Shown: piece after piece, positions 56,389-64,000 of the stretch
Numbering within the stretch: position 1 is the first letter of the stretch
How the letters are laid out: each line of letters starts with the position of its first letter
Assembly: GCA_028690445.1 (NCBI GenBank)
Contig: JAQVBE010000006.1
Location: 86,714-150,713, forward strand
Direction: 5' to 3'
Length of the DNA stretch: 64,000 nucleotides
From: Aliarcobacter sp.
GTDB lineage: Bacteria > Campylobacterota > Campylobacteria > Campylobacterales > Arcobacteraceae
The notes under the pieces: model-generated
What the model saw: only the letters and a program-made list of their open reading frames with translations
What the model was told of the DNA's origin: nothing
Database searches by the model: none
Made by a program: the position numbers and the translations under genes

Positions 56389-56904
56389 GTGATAATAATA
56401 GATTTTGAAACAAATAGTAGTAACATTGGCGATGTAATAGAAGTAGCGGCTGTACGAATTGATAAGGATTATAATATTTTAGATAAATTTCATAGATATT
56501 ATTTATCAAGGTATCCTGTTAATTATTTTTCATTTGCAGTTCATAGATTAACACCTGAATTAATTCTAAATTATAGAAAAGATAAATCTTATTGTTCATA
56601 TTTTACAGAAGATGAAGATTTTTTAGAGTTTTGTTATAGTTCAAAAACTTTGATTGCCCACAATATCACTTTTGAATTAAGACATATTGATAATAAAGTG
56701 AAATTTCAAAAGCATATTTGCACCATGAAAGAAAATAAAGATATTGTAAAAGTTTATGGGAAAAGTGGAAGATTAAAAAATCCAAAACTAGATGAAACTT
56801 GCCTATATTATGGAATTGAATTTGATGGAGATAAATACCATAGCGCAACTTATGATGTGACCAAAACTTATGAAATCTTAAAAAGAATGAACATAAAACT
56901 ATAA
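56389..56904 (+). CDS. DEDDh-type 3'-5' exonuclease
   Basis: 171 residues of the DNA polymerase III epsilon/RNase T fold: IIIDFETNSSNIGDVIEVAAV supplies the first acidic pair, IAHNITFELRHID the second Asp region, and YHSATYDVTKTYEIL the final His and Asp. GTG 56389 follows AGAGAAG. It stands alone as a probable nucleic-acid repair or turnover enzyme. Confidence 0.82.
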   Translation: MIIIDFETNSSNIGDVIEVAAVRIDKDYNILDKFHRYYLSRYPVNYFSFAVHRLTPELILNYRKDKSYCSYFTEDEDFLEFCYSSKTLIAHNITFELRHIDNKVKFQKHICTMKENKDIVKVYGKSGRLKNPKLDETCLYYGIEFDGDKYHSATYDVTKTYEILKRMNIKL

Positions 56905-56930
56905 ACAGCAGATATTTACCTACAAGAAGA

Positions 56931-56963
56931 CCTTTTTTTAGTATAAAATAAAAGAAAAAAAGG
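56931..56963 (+). promoter_or_regulatory. Promoter within an inverted repeat, upstream of the DUF523 gene
   Basis: A 9-bp inverted repeat CCTTTTTTT / AAAAAAAGG flanks TATAAAATA at 56942-56950. The right arm holds the AAAGG ribosome site eight bases before the start. Confidence 0.45.
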
Positions 56964-56970
56964 ATTTCTT

Positions 56971-57927
56971 ATGAAATTAGGAGTTTCAGCTTGTTTAATT
57001 GGGACACAATGCCGTTATGATGGAGTAGGGGCTAGTGATAAATTTATAGTTGATGTATTAGCCAAATATTTTGAAACATCTGCCTATTGTCCTGAAACTA
57101 TAATTTGGGGAAGTCCTAGGGAAGCTATTCGACAAACATTAAATGAAGATGGAAACTTACGAATAGTAACTTCTACAAAAAATCCAAAAGATGTAACAAC
57201 TGAACTTCAAAATGTTTCAATTGAGTGTGCAAATAGAATCGAAAATGATGATTTATGTGGTTTTATTTTAAAATCATCATCACCAACATGTGGAATGGAA
57301 AGAGTAAAAGTTTATAAGCCATTTAATGCACCTAGCGTGAAAAATGGTGTTGGAGTTTTTGCACAACAAATCAAAGAAAAATATCCATATTTGCCGGTTG
57401 AAGAAGAGGGTAGATTGATTGACCCTTGGCTTAGGGAAAATTTTTTGATGCAAATTTTTGCATATGCTGATTTACATAATTTTCTAAAATCAAGTCCTAG
57501 TTTTAATGACTTAGTGATTTTTCATACCTCTTACAAATATCTGATTTATTCAAAAGCTCAAAAATCATATACAACACTTGGAAGAATCGTTGCAAACAAA
57601 GAAAAAAAACAGTTAAATGAAATTTTACTTGAATATAAAGAGGAGTTTTTAAAAGCAATAAGCCTAAAAGGAAATGTAAATAAAACTTACAATGTTTTAC
57701 TTCACATGTTTGGATATTTCAAAAAACTAATCACAAAAGAGGAAAAAGAAGAGATTTTACAAGCACTAAATGAATATAAAGAAAAAATCATTCCTTTAAT
57801 TGCTGTAATGAAAATCATAAATTTATATGTAAAAAGATTTGATGTTGCTTATTTAAAAGTACAAAAATTTTTAAATCCATATCCAAAAGAATTGGCTTTA
57901 AGAAGTGATATTAAGGCGTATAAATAA
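56971..57927 (+). CDS. DUF523/DUF1722 (YbbK-YbgA) fusion protein
   Basis: 318 residues: an N-terminal DUF523 domain (about 1-155) with cysteines in SACLIGTQCRYDG, AYCPET and SSPTCGMERV that could bind an Fe-S cluster or metal, and a C-terminal DUF1722 domain (about 190-310, HTSYKYLIYSKA). In E. coli ybgA lies next to phrB; here the photolyase starts with a one-base overlap. The function is unknown but likely linked to light or DNA damage. Confidence 0.85.
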   Translation: MKLGVSACLIGTQCRYDGVGASDKFIVDVLAKYFETSAYCPETIIWGSPREAIRQTLNEDGNLRIVTSTKNPKDVTTELQNVSIECANRIENDDLCGFILKSSSPTCGMERVKVYKPFNAPSVKNGVGVFAQQIKEKYPYLPVEEEGRLIDPWLRENFLMQIFAYADLHNFLKSSPSFNDLVIFHTSYKYLIYSKAQKSYTTLGRIVANKEKKQLNEILLEYKEEFLKAISLKGNVNKTYNVLLHMFGYFKKLITKEEKEEILQALNEYKEKIIPLIAVMKIINLYVKRFDVAYLKVQKFLNPYPKELALRSDIKAYK

Positions 57928-59279
57928 TGAAACAAATATTGTGGTTTAGAAGAGATTTAAGAATCACAGATAGTGCAATTCTTAGTTTTGCAAAAGGTGA
58001 AGTATTGCCTATTTTTATCTTTGATAAAAATATCTTAAATCTACTTTCAAGCGATGATAAAAGAGTAACATTTATATATAAAAGTGTTTTAAAACTAAAA
58101 GAAGATTTGAAAGAAATAGGGCTAGATTTAGCCATATTTTATTCAACTCCTAAAGAAGTATTTTTAAAGCTAAAAATTGAAGGTTTTGAAAATATTTTGT
58201 GTTCAGTTGATTTTGATGAATATGCAAAAAAAAGAGATCAAGAGATAGCTAAAATCATCCCAATACAAACCTTTACGGATTCATTTATAACCCATCCAAA
58301 TGATTGTCTAAAAGCTGATAAAACTCCTTATAAAGTCTTTACTCCATATTATAAAAACTTAGAATTTATTTGGAATTCATATAGAGTTGAAGAGTTTAAA
58401 AAAAATGAAAATTTAAAATTAATCTCTTGTGATTTTAACTCTATTCCAACACTTGAATCTATGGGTTTTATAAAACAAACTTTGCCAGATTTTTTAGAAA
58501 AAAGTGCAGATGAATTACTGGAAGATTTTGGACAAAAAATTGATAATTATAAAATTGATAGGGATTTTTTTGATAAAAATGCAACTTCTTCTTTAGCTGT
58601 TCATCTACGATTTGGACTCATTTCACCAAGACAAGTTTTTAATAAAATCAAAGAGTTAAAAGCTCAAACTGAAAACAAAGAGTTTTTTATAAGAGAGCTT
58701 TTTTGGAGAGAGTTTTATAACTATATTCTGTTTCATTTTCCAAAAAGTGAGTTTGAAAATCTAAATGGTATAAAAGTAAACTGGAATGAAAATGAAACAG
58801 ATTTTCAAAAATGGTGCGAAGGAAAAACAGGTGTTCCCATAATCGATGCTGCCATGAGATATTTCAACCAAACAGGAACAATGCACAATCGTTTAAGAAT
58901 GATAGTCTCTTCATATCTAACAAAAAATTTACTTGTTGATTGGAAAAAAGGGGAACGATATTTTGCTAGTAAATTACTTGATTATGAAGCAAGTTCAAAT
59001 GTAGGTTCTTGGCAATGGGCAGCTAGTACAGGTGCTGATGCAGTGCCATATTTTAGGATATTTAATCCATATTTACAATCGGCAAAATTTGATAAAGAGG
59101 CTATTTTTATCAAATCTGTTTTAAAAGAGCTAAAAGATGTATCAGCAAAACTAATTCATAGTGAAAATGGCGTTCAATCAAATCTATTTTTAGATTATCC
59201 AAAACAGACAGTTTCGATAGAGTTTTCAAGAAAAAGAGCCATAGAAGAGTTTAAAAGAGCAAACAATGAAAAATCTTGA
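57927..59279 (+). CDS. phr: Deoxyribodipyrimidine photolyase (class I cryptochrome/photolyase)
   Basis: 450 residues: N-terminal alpha/beta antenna domain (LWFRRDLRITDSAILSFAKG) and a C-terminal FAD domain with ELFWREFYNYI, MHNRLRMIVSSYLTKNLLVDW and DYEASSNVGSWQWAASTGADA. It uses blue light to split UV-induced cyclobutane dimers. It overlaps the upstream DUF523/1722 gene by one base and the next flavoprotein gene by 14 bases. Confidence 0.93.
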   Translation: MKQILWFRRDLRITDSAILSFAKGEVLPIFIFDKNILNLLSSDDKRVTFIYKSVLKLKEDLKEIGLDLAIFYSTPKEVFLKLKIEGFENILCSVDFDEYAKKRDQEIAKIIPIQTFTDSFITHPNDCLKADKTPYKVFTPYYKNLEFIWNSYRVEEFKKNENLKLISCDFNSIPTLESMGFIKQTLPDFLEKSADELLEDFGQKIDNYKIDRDFFDKNATSSLAVHLRFGLISPRQVFNKIKELKAQTENKEFFIRELFWREFYNYILFHFPKSEFENLNGIKVNWNENETDFQKWCEGKTGVPIIDAAMRYFNQTGTMHNRLRMIVSSYLTKNLLVDWKKGERYFASKLLDYEASSNVGSWQWAASTGADAVPYFRIFNPYLQSAKFDKEAIFIKSVLKELKDVSAKLIHSENGVQSNLFLDYPKQTVSIEFSRKRAIEEFKRANNEKS

Positions 59280-60687
59280 TATTGCAGTTATTGGAAGTGG
59301 AATTGGTGGAAGTTTAATCTCTGCTCTAAATAAAAACAAAGATTTGATTCTTTTTGAAAAGGATAAAAACTTAGGTGGTTGTGCTTCAACTTTTAAAAAA
59401 TTTGGAACTCATTTTAATGCAGGAGCTACAACTTTTGTGGGTTATGAAAATAATCATCCAATCAAAAATATCTTTGATAAAGTGGGTGTTATTCCAAATA
59501 TAACACAAAGTAAAATAGCAATTAGAACCATTCAAAATAAAAAAATTGTAGATAGAATACAAAATTTTGAAGAATTTTTAACTCAATTAAACAGCGTTTA
59601 TTATCACAAAAATAATGGAATTTTTTGGAAAACAATTAAAGAAATAGATGAAAAATTTTGGAATTTAAAAAAAGTATATTTTGCAAAATATGGTTTTCAA
59701 GCTTACGCTAAAACAGCTTTGTTTGTAGCTGAACTTTTAAAAGAATTTGGATTTATGCTTTTAAAAACAGCTGATGGATATATAAATGAAGTTTTGCCAA
59801 ATATTTCAAAAGAGTATAAAGCTTTTATAAACTCACAACTTTTAATAACTCTTCAAACAACTTCAAAAGATTTATCACTTTTAGCTATGAGTTTAGGCTT
59901 AGCATATCCATTTCATAAGGTTTTTTATCCAATCGGTGGAATGGGACAAATAATAGAAGATTTATTAAAAGATGTAAATGTTTCAAATAAAGAGGCGATT
60001 ATTTCTATAAAAAAAGAGCAAAATAGATATAGATTAATCTCTACAAAAGATGAATATTTGGCTTCAAAAGTTATATTAAACTCAGCAATTTTTGAAAGTT
60101 CAAAACTGTTTTTGGATGAAAATATAAAAAAATATTACGATAAATTTTCATTTTCAAACCAAAGTGCTTTTGTGGTTTATTTGAAGTTAGATTCAAAAGA
60201 GAAACTTTTACATCACTATCAAATTATTTTAAAAGATAATATTCCAAATTGTATTTCAAACTCATTTTTTGTTTCAATTTCAGATATAAATGATGAAAAA
60301 TTATCAAAAGATGGTTATTCAATTACAATTTCAACCCATTCAAAAGCCATATTTTGGGAAGGCTTAACAAAAGATGAATATGAAGCTAAAAAAGAGTTCA
60401 CACAAAATTTTATTATAAAAGAGTTTTTGAATAATTTTGATAATATAAAACAAGAAAACATAAAAACACTCTTTTGCGCCACTTCAAAAACTTTTTATAG
60501 ATATATAAATAGAACAAATTGTGGCGGAAAACCAATAACAACAAAAACAATATTCCAACTTCCAAGTTGCAACACACCATTTGATAGTTTATATAATGTT
60601 GGAGACACAGTTTTCGCAGGTCAAGGATGGCCAGGAGTTGCCATTGGAGTGAATGTTTTAAACAAGGAATTAAATGCAAAAAGTTGA
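59266..60687 (+). CDS. FAD-dependent oxidoreductase (CrtI/carotenoid isomerase-like)
   Basis: 473 residues: an N-terminal dinucleotide-binding fold DIAVIGSGIGGSLIS and LFEKDKNLGGCASTF, and the C-terminal LYNVGDTVFAGQGWPGVAIGV that closes the FAD site in phytoene desaturase-like enzymes. No crtB or crtE is nearby, so a pigment product is unproven; the substrate may be a lipid or isoprenoid. It overlaps the photolyase gene and the kinase gene downstream (14 bases). Confidence 0.8.
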   Translation: MKNLDIAVIGSGIGGSLISALNKNKDLILFEKDKNLGGCASTFKKFGTHFNAGATTFVGYENNHPIKNIFDKVGVIPNITQSKIAIRTIQNKKIVDRIQNFEEFLTQLNSVYYHKNNGIFWKTIKEIDEKFWNLKKVYFAKYGFQAYAKTALFVAELLKEFGFMLLKTADGYINEVLPNISKEYKAFINSQLLITLQTTSKDLSLLAMSLGLAYPFHKVFYPIGGMGQIIEDLLKDVNVSNKEAIISIKKEQNRYRLISTKDEYLASKVILNSAIFESSKLFLDENIKKYYDKFSFSNQSAFVVYLKLDSKEKLLHHYQIILKDNIPNCISNSFFVSISDINDEKLSKDGYSITISTHSKAIFWEGLTKDEYEAKKEFTQNFIIKEFLNNFDNIKQENIKTLFCATSKTFYRYINRTNCGGKPITTKTIFQLPSCNTPFDSLYNVGDTVFAGQGWPGVAIGVNVLNKELNAKS

Positions 60688-61684
60688 ATTGAAGATAGCA
60701 CAAAAAGATTGGTTTTATATCATTATAATTGGTGCATTTTTTGGATTTTTTATCTCTTTATGTTTTTATTTTGTAAGTTATGATTTACAAAACATTTCAA
60801 CGATAGTTTTTAGTACGGGAACGGCTATTTTCATATCTTTATTTGCTTTTCTTTTAATAAGTATTTCAAACAAATTTATTCTTCCAAAAGTTAATTATAA
60901 ATTTTGGTATTTGATTAGTTTTATATTTTCTTTTTTATCTGGTTTTTTTGGTTTTTCTTTATCTTTTTTACTTTTTTCTTTATCTTTTTTACTTTTTTCT
61001 TTTGGTGATTTTAAAATTTTAGACATTATTTCACCATTTTGGATTTATATTTCTATAACTATTGGTTTTTTGACTTTTTTAGTTGGTTTAATTTTGCATC
61101 AATTTATCTCTATGAAATATAAAAATGAAGAGATAAAAACTCAAATTTTAGAGACAAAACTCAAAGCTTTGGAAAATGAATTAAATCCGCACTTTTTATT
61201 TAATGCTTTAAATTCTGTTTCTGAATTGATTTATGTTGACCAAAAAAAAGCTGAAAATGCAGTAATTGAAATCTCAAAATTTTTACGAAATGCCATAAAT
61301 AAAGAGAGTTTAATTTCCCTTGAAACAGAACTTTCTATGGTAAAAACCTATGTGAATATTGAAAATGTAAGATTTAATGAAAAAATAGTTTTAAATAATG
61401 AAGATTTTTCTGAATTTAAAAACATCAAAATACCAAAATTTTCTATTCAACTTTTAGTAGAAAATGCTATAAAACATGGATATTTAGGAAAAACTTTGAA
61501 TATTGATATAACATTTTCAAAAAACAAAATAATAGTACAAAATGATGGTAAAATAACTAATATTGTGAAATTTGGAACAGGTTTATCAAATCTTCAAAAA
61601 AGATTGGAACTTCAAAAAGTGGGAAGTTTGAATCATCAGATTTTAGATGAAAGAATGGTATTTATAATAGAATTAAAAGGATAA
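60674..61684 (+). CDS. LytS-type sensor histidine kinase
   Basis: 336 residues: four to five N-terminal membrane helices (about 14-155) and a His_kinase domain with HFLFNALNSVSELIYVDQ (phospho-His in NPHFLFN) and LVENAIKHGYLG, plus FGTGLSNLQKRL. It lies 3 bases before its LytTR regulator. A 7-residue repeat SLSFLLF is present twice in the third helix region. Confidence 0.86.
   Translation: MQKVELKIAQKDWFYIIIIGAFFGFFISLCFYFVSYDLQNISTIVFSTGTAIFISLFAFLLISISNKFILPKVNYKFWYLISFIFSFLSGFFGFSLSFLLFSLSFLLFSFGDFKILDIISPFWIYISITIGFLTFLVGLILHQFISMKYKNEEIKTQILETKLKALENELNPHFLFNALNSVSELIYVDQKKAENAVIEISKFLRNAINKESLISLETELSMVKTYVNIENVRFNEKIVLNNEDFSEFKNIKIPKFSIQLLVENAIKHGYLGKTLNIDITFSKNKIIVQNDGKITNIVKFGTGLSNLQKRLELQKVGSLNHQILDERMVFIIELKG
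60956..60997 (+). repeat. 21-bp tandem duplication within the LytS-type kinase
   Basis: Two exact 21-bp units encode SLSFLLF twice in a membrane helix, with T-rich tracts. Copy number change stays in frame, altering helix length. Confidence 0.7.
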
Positions 61685-61687
61685 GTT

Positions 61688-62398
61688 TTGAAAGTAATGA
61701 TTGTTGATGATGAAAGTTTAGCTTTAAGCAGATTAAAAAGATTGCTAAATGAGAATGGAATTGAGGATATTACAGCTTTTGATAATCCAATTGAAGCTCT
61801 AAAAGAGATAACAAAAACAAAATTTGATGTGGTTTTTTTAGACATTTCTATGCCAAATATTACAGGACTTGAACTTGCTGATTCTATTATTCAGCTTGAG
61901 CCAAAAACTTTTATTATTTTTCAAACAGCTTATTCTGAATTTGCCCTTGAAGCTTATAAAAGCGGTGGAATGGGATATTTAGTGAAACCAATTGAATCAA
62001 ATGATATTAAAAATATTTTAGAAAAAGTTAGAAATTTTAAAAGTTCATTGGATGAAGAATCAAAAAAAATCTTGGGAAAAAGAGGTGATAAGTTATATCT
62101 AATAGATATAAATGATATTTATTATATCAAAGCCGATTTGGATGAAGTGATTGTAAAAATCAAAGAAACAGATGCTTACGTGAGAAGAAAAATAGGAGAT
62201 TTAGAAACACTTTTAAATGGAAAAAATTTCTTTAGAATTCATAGATCTTATATCGTAAATGTTGATAAAATAAAATCTATGAGAAGTGTAGAACAATCAA
62301 AACTTGAAATCTCTTTTGATGGAATTGCTGAAATTATTACAAGCTCAAAAGAGGGAGCCAAAGAGTTTCGAGAGTATATTGAAAGAAGAAGTTTATAA
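61688..62398 (+). CDS. LytTR-family response regulator
   Basis: 236 residues: receiver (DDES at 6-9, phospho-Asp in DVVFLDISMPNITG, KPIES) and C-terminal LytTR DNA-binding domain (KLYLIDINDIYYIKADLDEVIV, FFRIHRSYIVNVDKI). TTG 61688 follows AAGGATAAG; ATG 61697 would cut the first strand. It pairs with the LytS-type kinase. LytTR proteins bind direct repeats, which I did not locate. Confidence 0.88.
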   Translation: MKVMIVDDESLALSRLKRLLNENGIEDITAFDNPIEALKEITKTKFDVVFLDISMPNITGLELADSIIQLEPKTFIIFQTAYSEFALEAYKSGGMGYLVKPIESNDIKNILEKVRNFKSSLDEESKKILGKRGDKLYLIDINDIYYIKADLDEVIVKIKETDAYVRRKIGDLETLLNGKNFFRIHRSYIVNVDKIKSMRSVEQSKLEISFDGIAEIITSSKEGAKEFREYIERRSL

Positions 62399-62445
62399 AC
62401 TGACAAAAATCACCTACTAATCTTACCTTTATTTTTGTAAATTAT

Positions 62446-62470
62446 CCTTGTATAAAATATTTGTACAAGG
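62446..62470 (+). promoter_or_regulatory. Promoter in an inverted repeat upstream of SRPBCC-hemH
   Basis: CCTTGTA / TACAAGG, a 7-bp inverted repeat with an 11-base spacer, contains TATAAAATA in its left half and the AAGGAG ribosome site in its right arm. It has the same layout as the site before the DUF523 gene. Confidence 0.45.
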
Positions 62471-62478
62471 AGACAAAA

Positions 62479-62931
62479 ATGCAAACATTTATTAAAAGTT
62501 CATACATAAATTGTGATACAAAATCTCTTTTTGATTTTCATTTAGATACAAATAATCTAACATTTATCACTCCAAAAGATACAAAAGTAGAATTACTCAC
62601 AAAAGACTTTAAACCACAGATTGGACAAATATTAAAAATCAAAAGTACAAAATATTTTATATCAATGAATTGGGAAGTTAAAATAGAAAAATTAGATGAG
62701 CCAAATTTGCTTGTAGATTTAGCCTTAAAATCGCCCTTTGCTTTTTGGGAACACAAACATATATTTATAAAACATGGGAATATGAGTGAATTAAAAGATG
62801 TAGTAACTTTTAAAATGCCCTTTGGATTTTTGGGAAGATTAGTTGAGGGATTTGTAAAAAAAGATTTACAAAAGATGTTTGATTTTAGACACAAAATCAC
62901 AAAAGAGATTTTAGAAAAGGGTAAAAATTGA
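62479..62931 (+). CDS. SRPBCC-family protein
   Basis: About 150 residues of the START/Bet v1-like SRPBCC fold: KSSYINCDTKSLFDFHLDTN at the N-terminus, a central SMNWEVKIEKLDEP strand pair and DVVTFKMPFGFLGRLVEGFV. These form a hydrophobic ligand pocket, possibly for a tetrapyrrole or lipid. AAGGAG sets ATG 62479. The stop overlaps the hemH start (TTGA). Confidence 0.78.
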   Translation: MQTFIKSSYINCDTKSLFDFHLDTNNLTFITPKDTKVELLTKDFKPQIGQILKIKSTKYFISMNWEVKIEKLDEPNLLVDLALKSPFAFWEHKHIFIKHGNMSELKDVVTFKMPFGFLGRLVEGFVKKDLQKMFDFRHKITKEILEKGKN

Positions 62932-63857
62932 AAAGAGCAGTTGTTTTGATGAATATGGGTGGACCAAATAATATAGACGAAGTAAAAGTTTTTCTAAAAA
63001 ATATGTTTAATGATAAATATATTATAAGCGCTCCTCAACCAATAAGAGCTATGATTGGACAAATAATAATTTTTAAAAGATTAAAAGAATCTCAAAAAAA
63101 CTATGAAAAATTAGGTGGAATGTCCCCAATTGTTGGACACACAAAAAGATTGGTGCGAAGATTAAACAAAGAGCTGGATGCAGATGTTTTTTATGAAATG
63201 AGATACACTCCACCATTTGCAAGTGATATTATGCCAAAACTAAAAAACTACGATGAAATATACGCAATTCCAATGTATCCACACTATTCAAGTACAACTA
63301 CAAAATCATCAATTGAAGAGTTTGTAAAAGTTGCAAAAAAATATAATCTTGATAAAAAAATCAAAACAATAGATAGTTATTACGACAATAAACTTTATAA
63401 TAAAGCAATAGTTGAGCGAATAAAAGAGGCTTTAAAAGGTGAGGATTCAAAAGATTTTGAGCTTATTTTTTCAGCTCACGGTTTAACTCAAAAAGTAATT
63501 GATAAAGGTGATTTATACCAAAAACATATTTTAGCAAATGTAGAGTGTGCAAAAAAAGAGCTAGAAGAACAAAACATCTCTTTTAAAAAAATCCATGTGG
63601 CTTATCAATCAAGACTAGGACCAATGGAGTGGTTGAGACCTTATATGGAAGATAAATTAAAAGAGATAAAAGAGAAAGTGATAATCTATCCAATATCTTT
63701 TACAGTTGATAATTCAGAAACAGAATATGAGCTTGATATGGAATACGCAGAAGTTGCTGAACATTTAGGAATAAAAGATTATAGAGTTGCAAAGGCTCCA
63801 AATCATCATAGATATTTTATGGATGCTATAAAAGAGATTTATGAGAGTTTAAAATAG
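62928..63857 (+). CDS. hemH: Ferrochelatase
   Basis: 309 residues. It inserts Fe(II) into protoporphyrin IX as the last haem step. Motifs are VVLMNMGGPNNIDEVKVFL, NDKYIISAP, the metal-site FSAHGLTQKVIDKGD and the late FTVDNSETEYELDMEY. TTG start 62928 overlaps the upstream stop, with AAGGG ahead. Many ferrochelatases are close to 300 residues, so this is full length. Confidence 0.94.
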   Translation: MKRAVVLMNMGGPNNIDEVKVFLKNMFNDKYIISAPQPIRAMIGQIIIFKRLKESQKNYEKLGGMSPIVGHTKRLVRRLNKELDADVFYEMRYTPPFASDIMPKLKNYDEIYAIPMYPHYSSTTTKSSIEEFVKVAKKYNLDKKIKTIDSYYDNKLYNKAIVERIKEALKGEDSKDFELIFSAHGLTQKVIDKGDLYQKHILANVECAKKELEEQNISFKKIHVAYQSRLGPMEWLRPYMEDKLKEIKEKVIIYPISFTVDNSETEYELDMEYAEVAEHLGIKDYRVAKAPNHHRYFMDAIKEIYESLK

Positions 63858-63873
63858 AAAAAAAGAAAAAGAA

Positions 63874-64000
63874 GGGAGTGTTCAGTAATCTGTGTCAGCA
63901 TCTGGTAATTCCTAAGATTTTATCATAAATTTAATGTTTTATCTAGTCTTCCCTCAAAGTATATTGAGAGTTGAGAAATTGTTAAACTCCAATTTATAAC
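63874..64000 (-). mobile_element. Right end of an IS256-family element (cut by window edge)
   Basis: The inward-facing end begins GGGAGTGTT with GTGTCA 18 bases in, the same pattern as the IS relic at 34582. A transposase tail on the minus strand follows. It lies 17 bases after the hemH stop. The rest of the element is off the window. Confidence 0.7.
63923..64000 (-). CDS. IS256-family transposase, C-terminal end
   Basis: The minus strand frame reads NWSLTISQLSIYFEGRLD and stops at 63923, matching the conserved C-terminal tail of IS256-family transposases (NW..TLSQLAIYFE). Only 25 codons are in the window. Confidence 0.72.
   Translation of the reverse strand, partial: VINWSLTISQLSIYFEGRLDKTLNL

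Overview
The window is very AT-rich, densely packed DNA from a Campylobacterota genome, most likely Arcobacteraceae (Arcobacter/Aliarcobacter type). Supporting signs are the Campylobacter-type long DapD and TrmB, the block rluA - FN3 lipoprotein (FlpA-like) - trmB - ftsE - ftsX - EnvC-like protein facing rodA, a short flagellin, DUF1104, a split ribosomal block rpmJ-rpsM-rpsK-rpsD-rpoA-rplQ, and DccR/DccS-like regulators. The species assignment is inference. I saw no tRNA, rRNA or CRISPR array.

Layout. 1-28.6 kb is mostly housekeeping: the 3' part of priA, dapD, an ABC-F ATPase, a DUF234 protein, yaiI, the FtsEX/EnvC-like division module, trmB, an FN3 lipoprotein, rluA, rodA, a TonB-like pair, hemL, ppnP, an AtpZ-like protein, rpoD, leuD-leuB, a DHH phosphoesterase, a HIT protein, the alpha ribosomal operon, gatA and guaB. 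28.6-34.9 kb is a variable region full of remnants. It holds an orphan Panacea-domain (SocA-like) protein, joined scraps of a response regulator and a GGDEF protein, a resolvase HTH scrap, an RcnA-type Ni/Co exporter with a CsoR/InrS-type repressor and operator-like site, a frameshifted P-type ATPase relic, a CDF transporter, and a tatA whose 3' end runs into an IS256-family relic.

34.9-43.1 kb is a two-partner secretion locus (large exoprotein tpsA plus transporter tpsB) next to a divergent 7TMR-DISM histidine kinase and response regulator. A tandem 11-bp repeat and a palindrome lie in the shared intergenic region, so the kinase pair may control the secreted adhesin. 43.2-49.9 kb carries a DsbA-like protein, a J-domain protein with an ADP-ribosylglycohydrolase-like enzyme, an exported NagZ-like glycosidase, argD, and cstA with its ybdD partner. 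49.9-56.3 kb has an ABC exporter with a degenerate response regulator, then a DUF1104 / response regulator / kinase / CXXCH-protein operon. That operon is followed by a glycine-zipper gene whose promoter has a TTCAC-N6-TTCAC direct repeat, and by a flagellin.

57-63.9 kb is a compact cluster of DUF523/DUF1722 protein, photolyase, CrtI-like flavoprotein, LytS/LytTR pair, SRPBCC protein and ferrochelatase. It looks like a light or porphyrin stress response module. The right edge cuts through an IS256-family transposase (3' end only).
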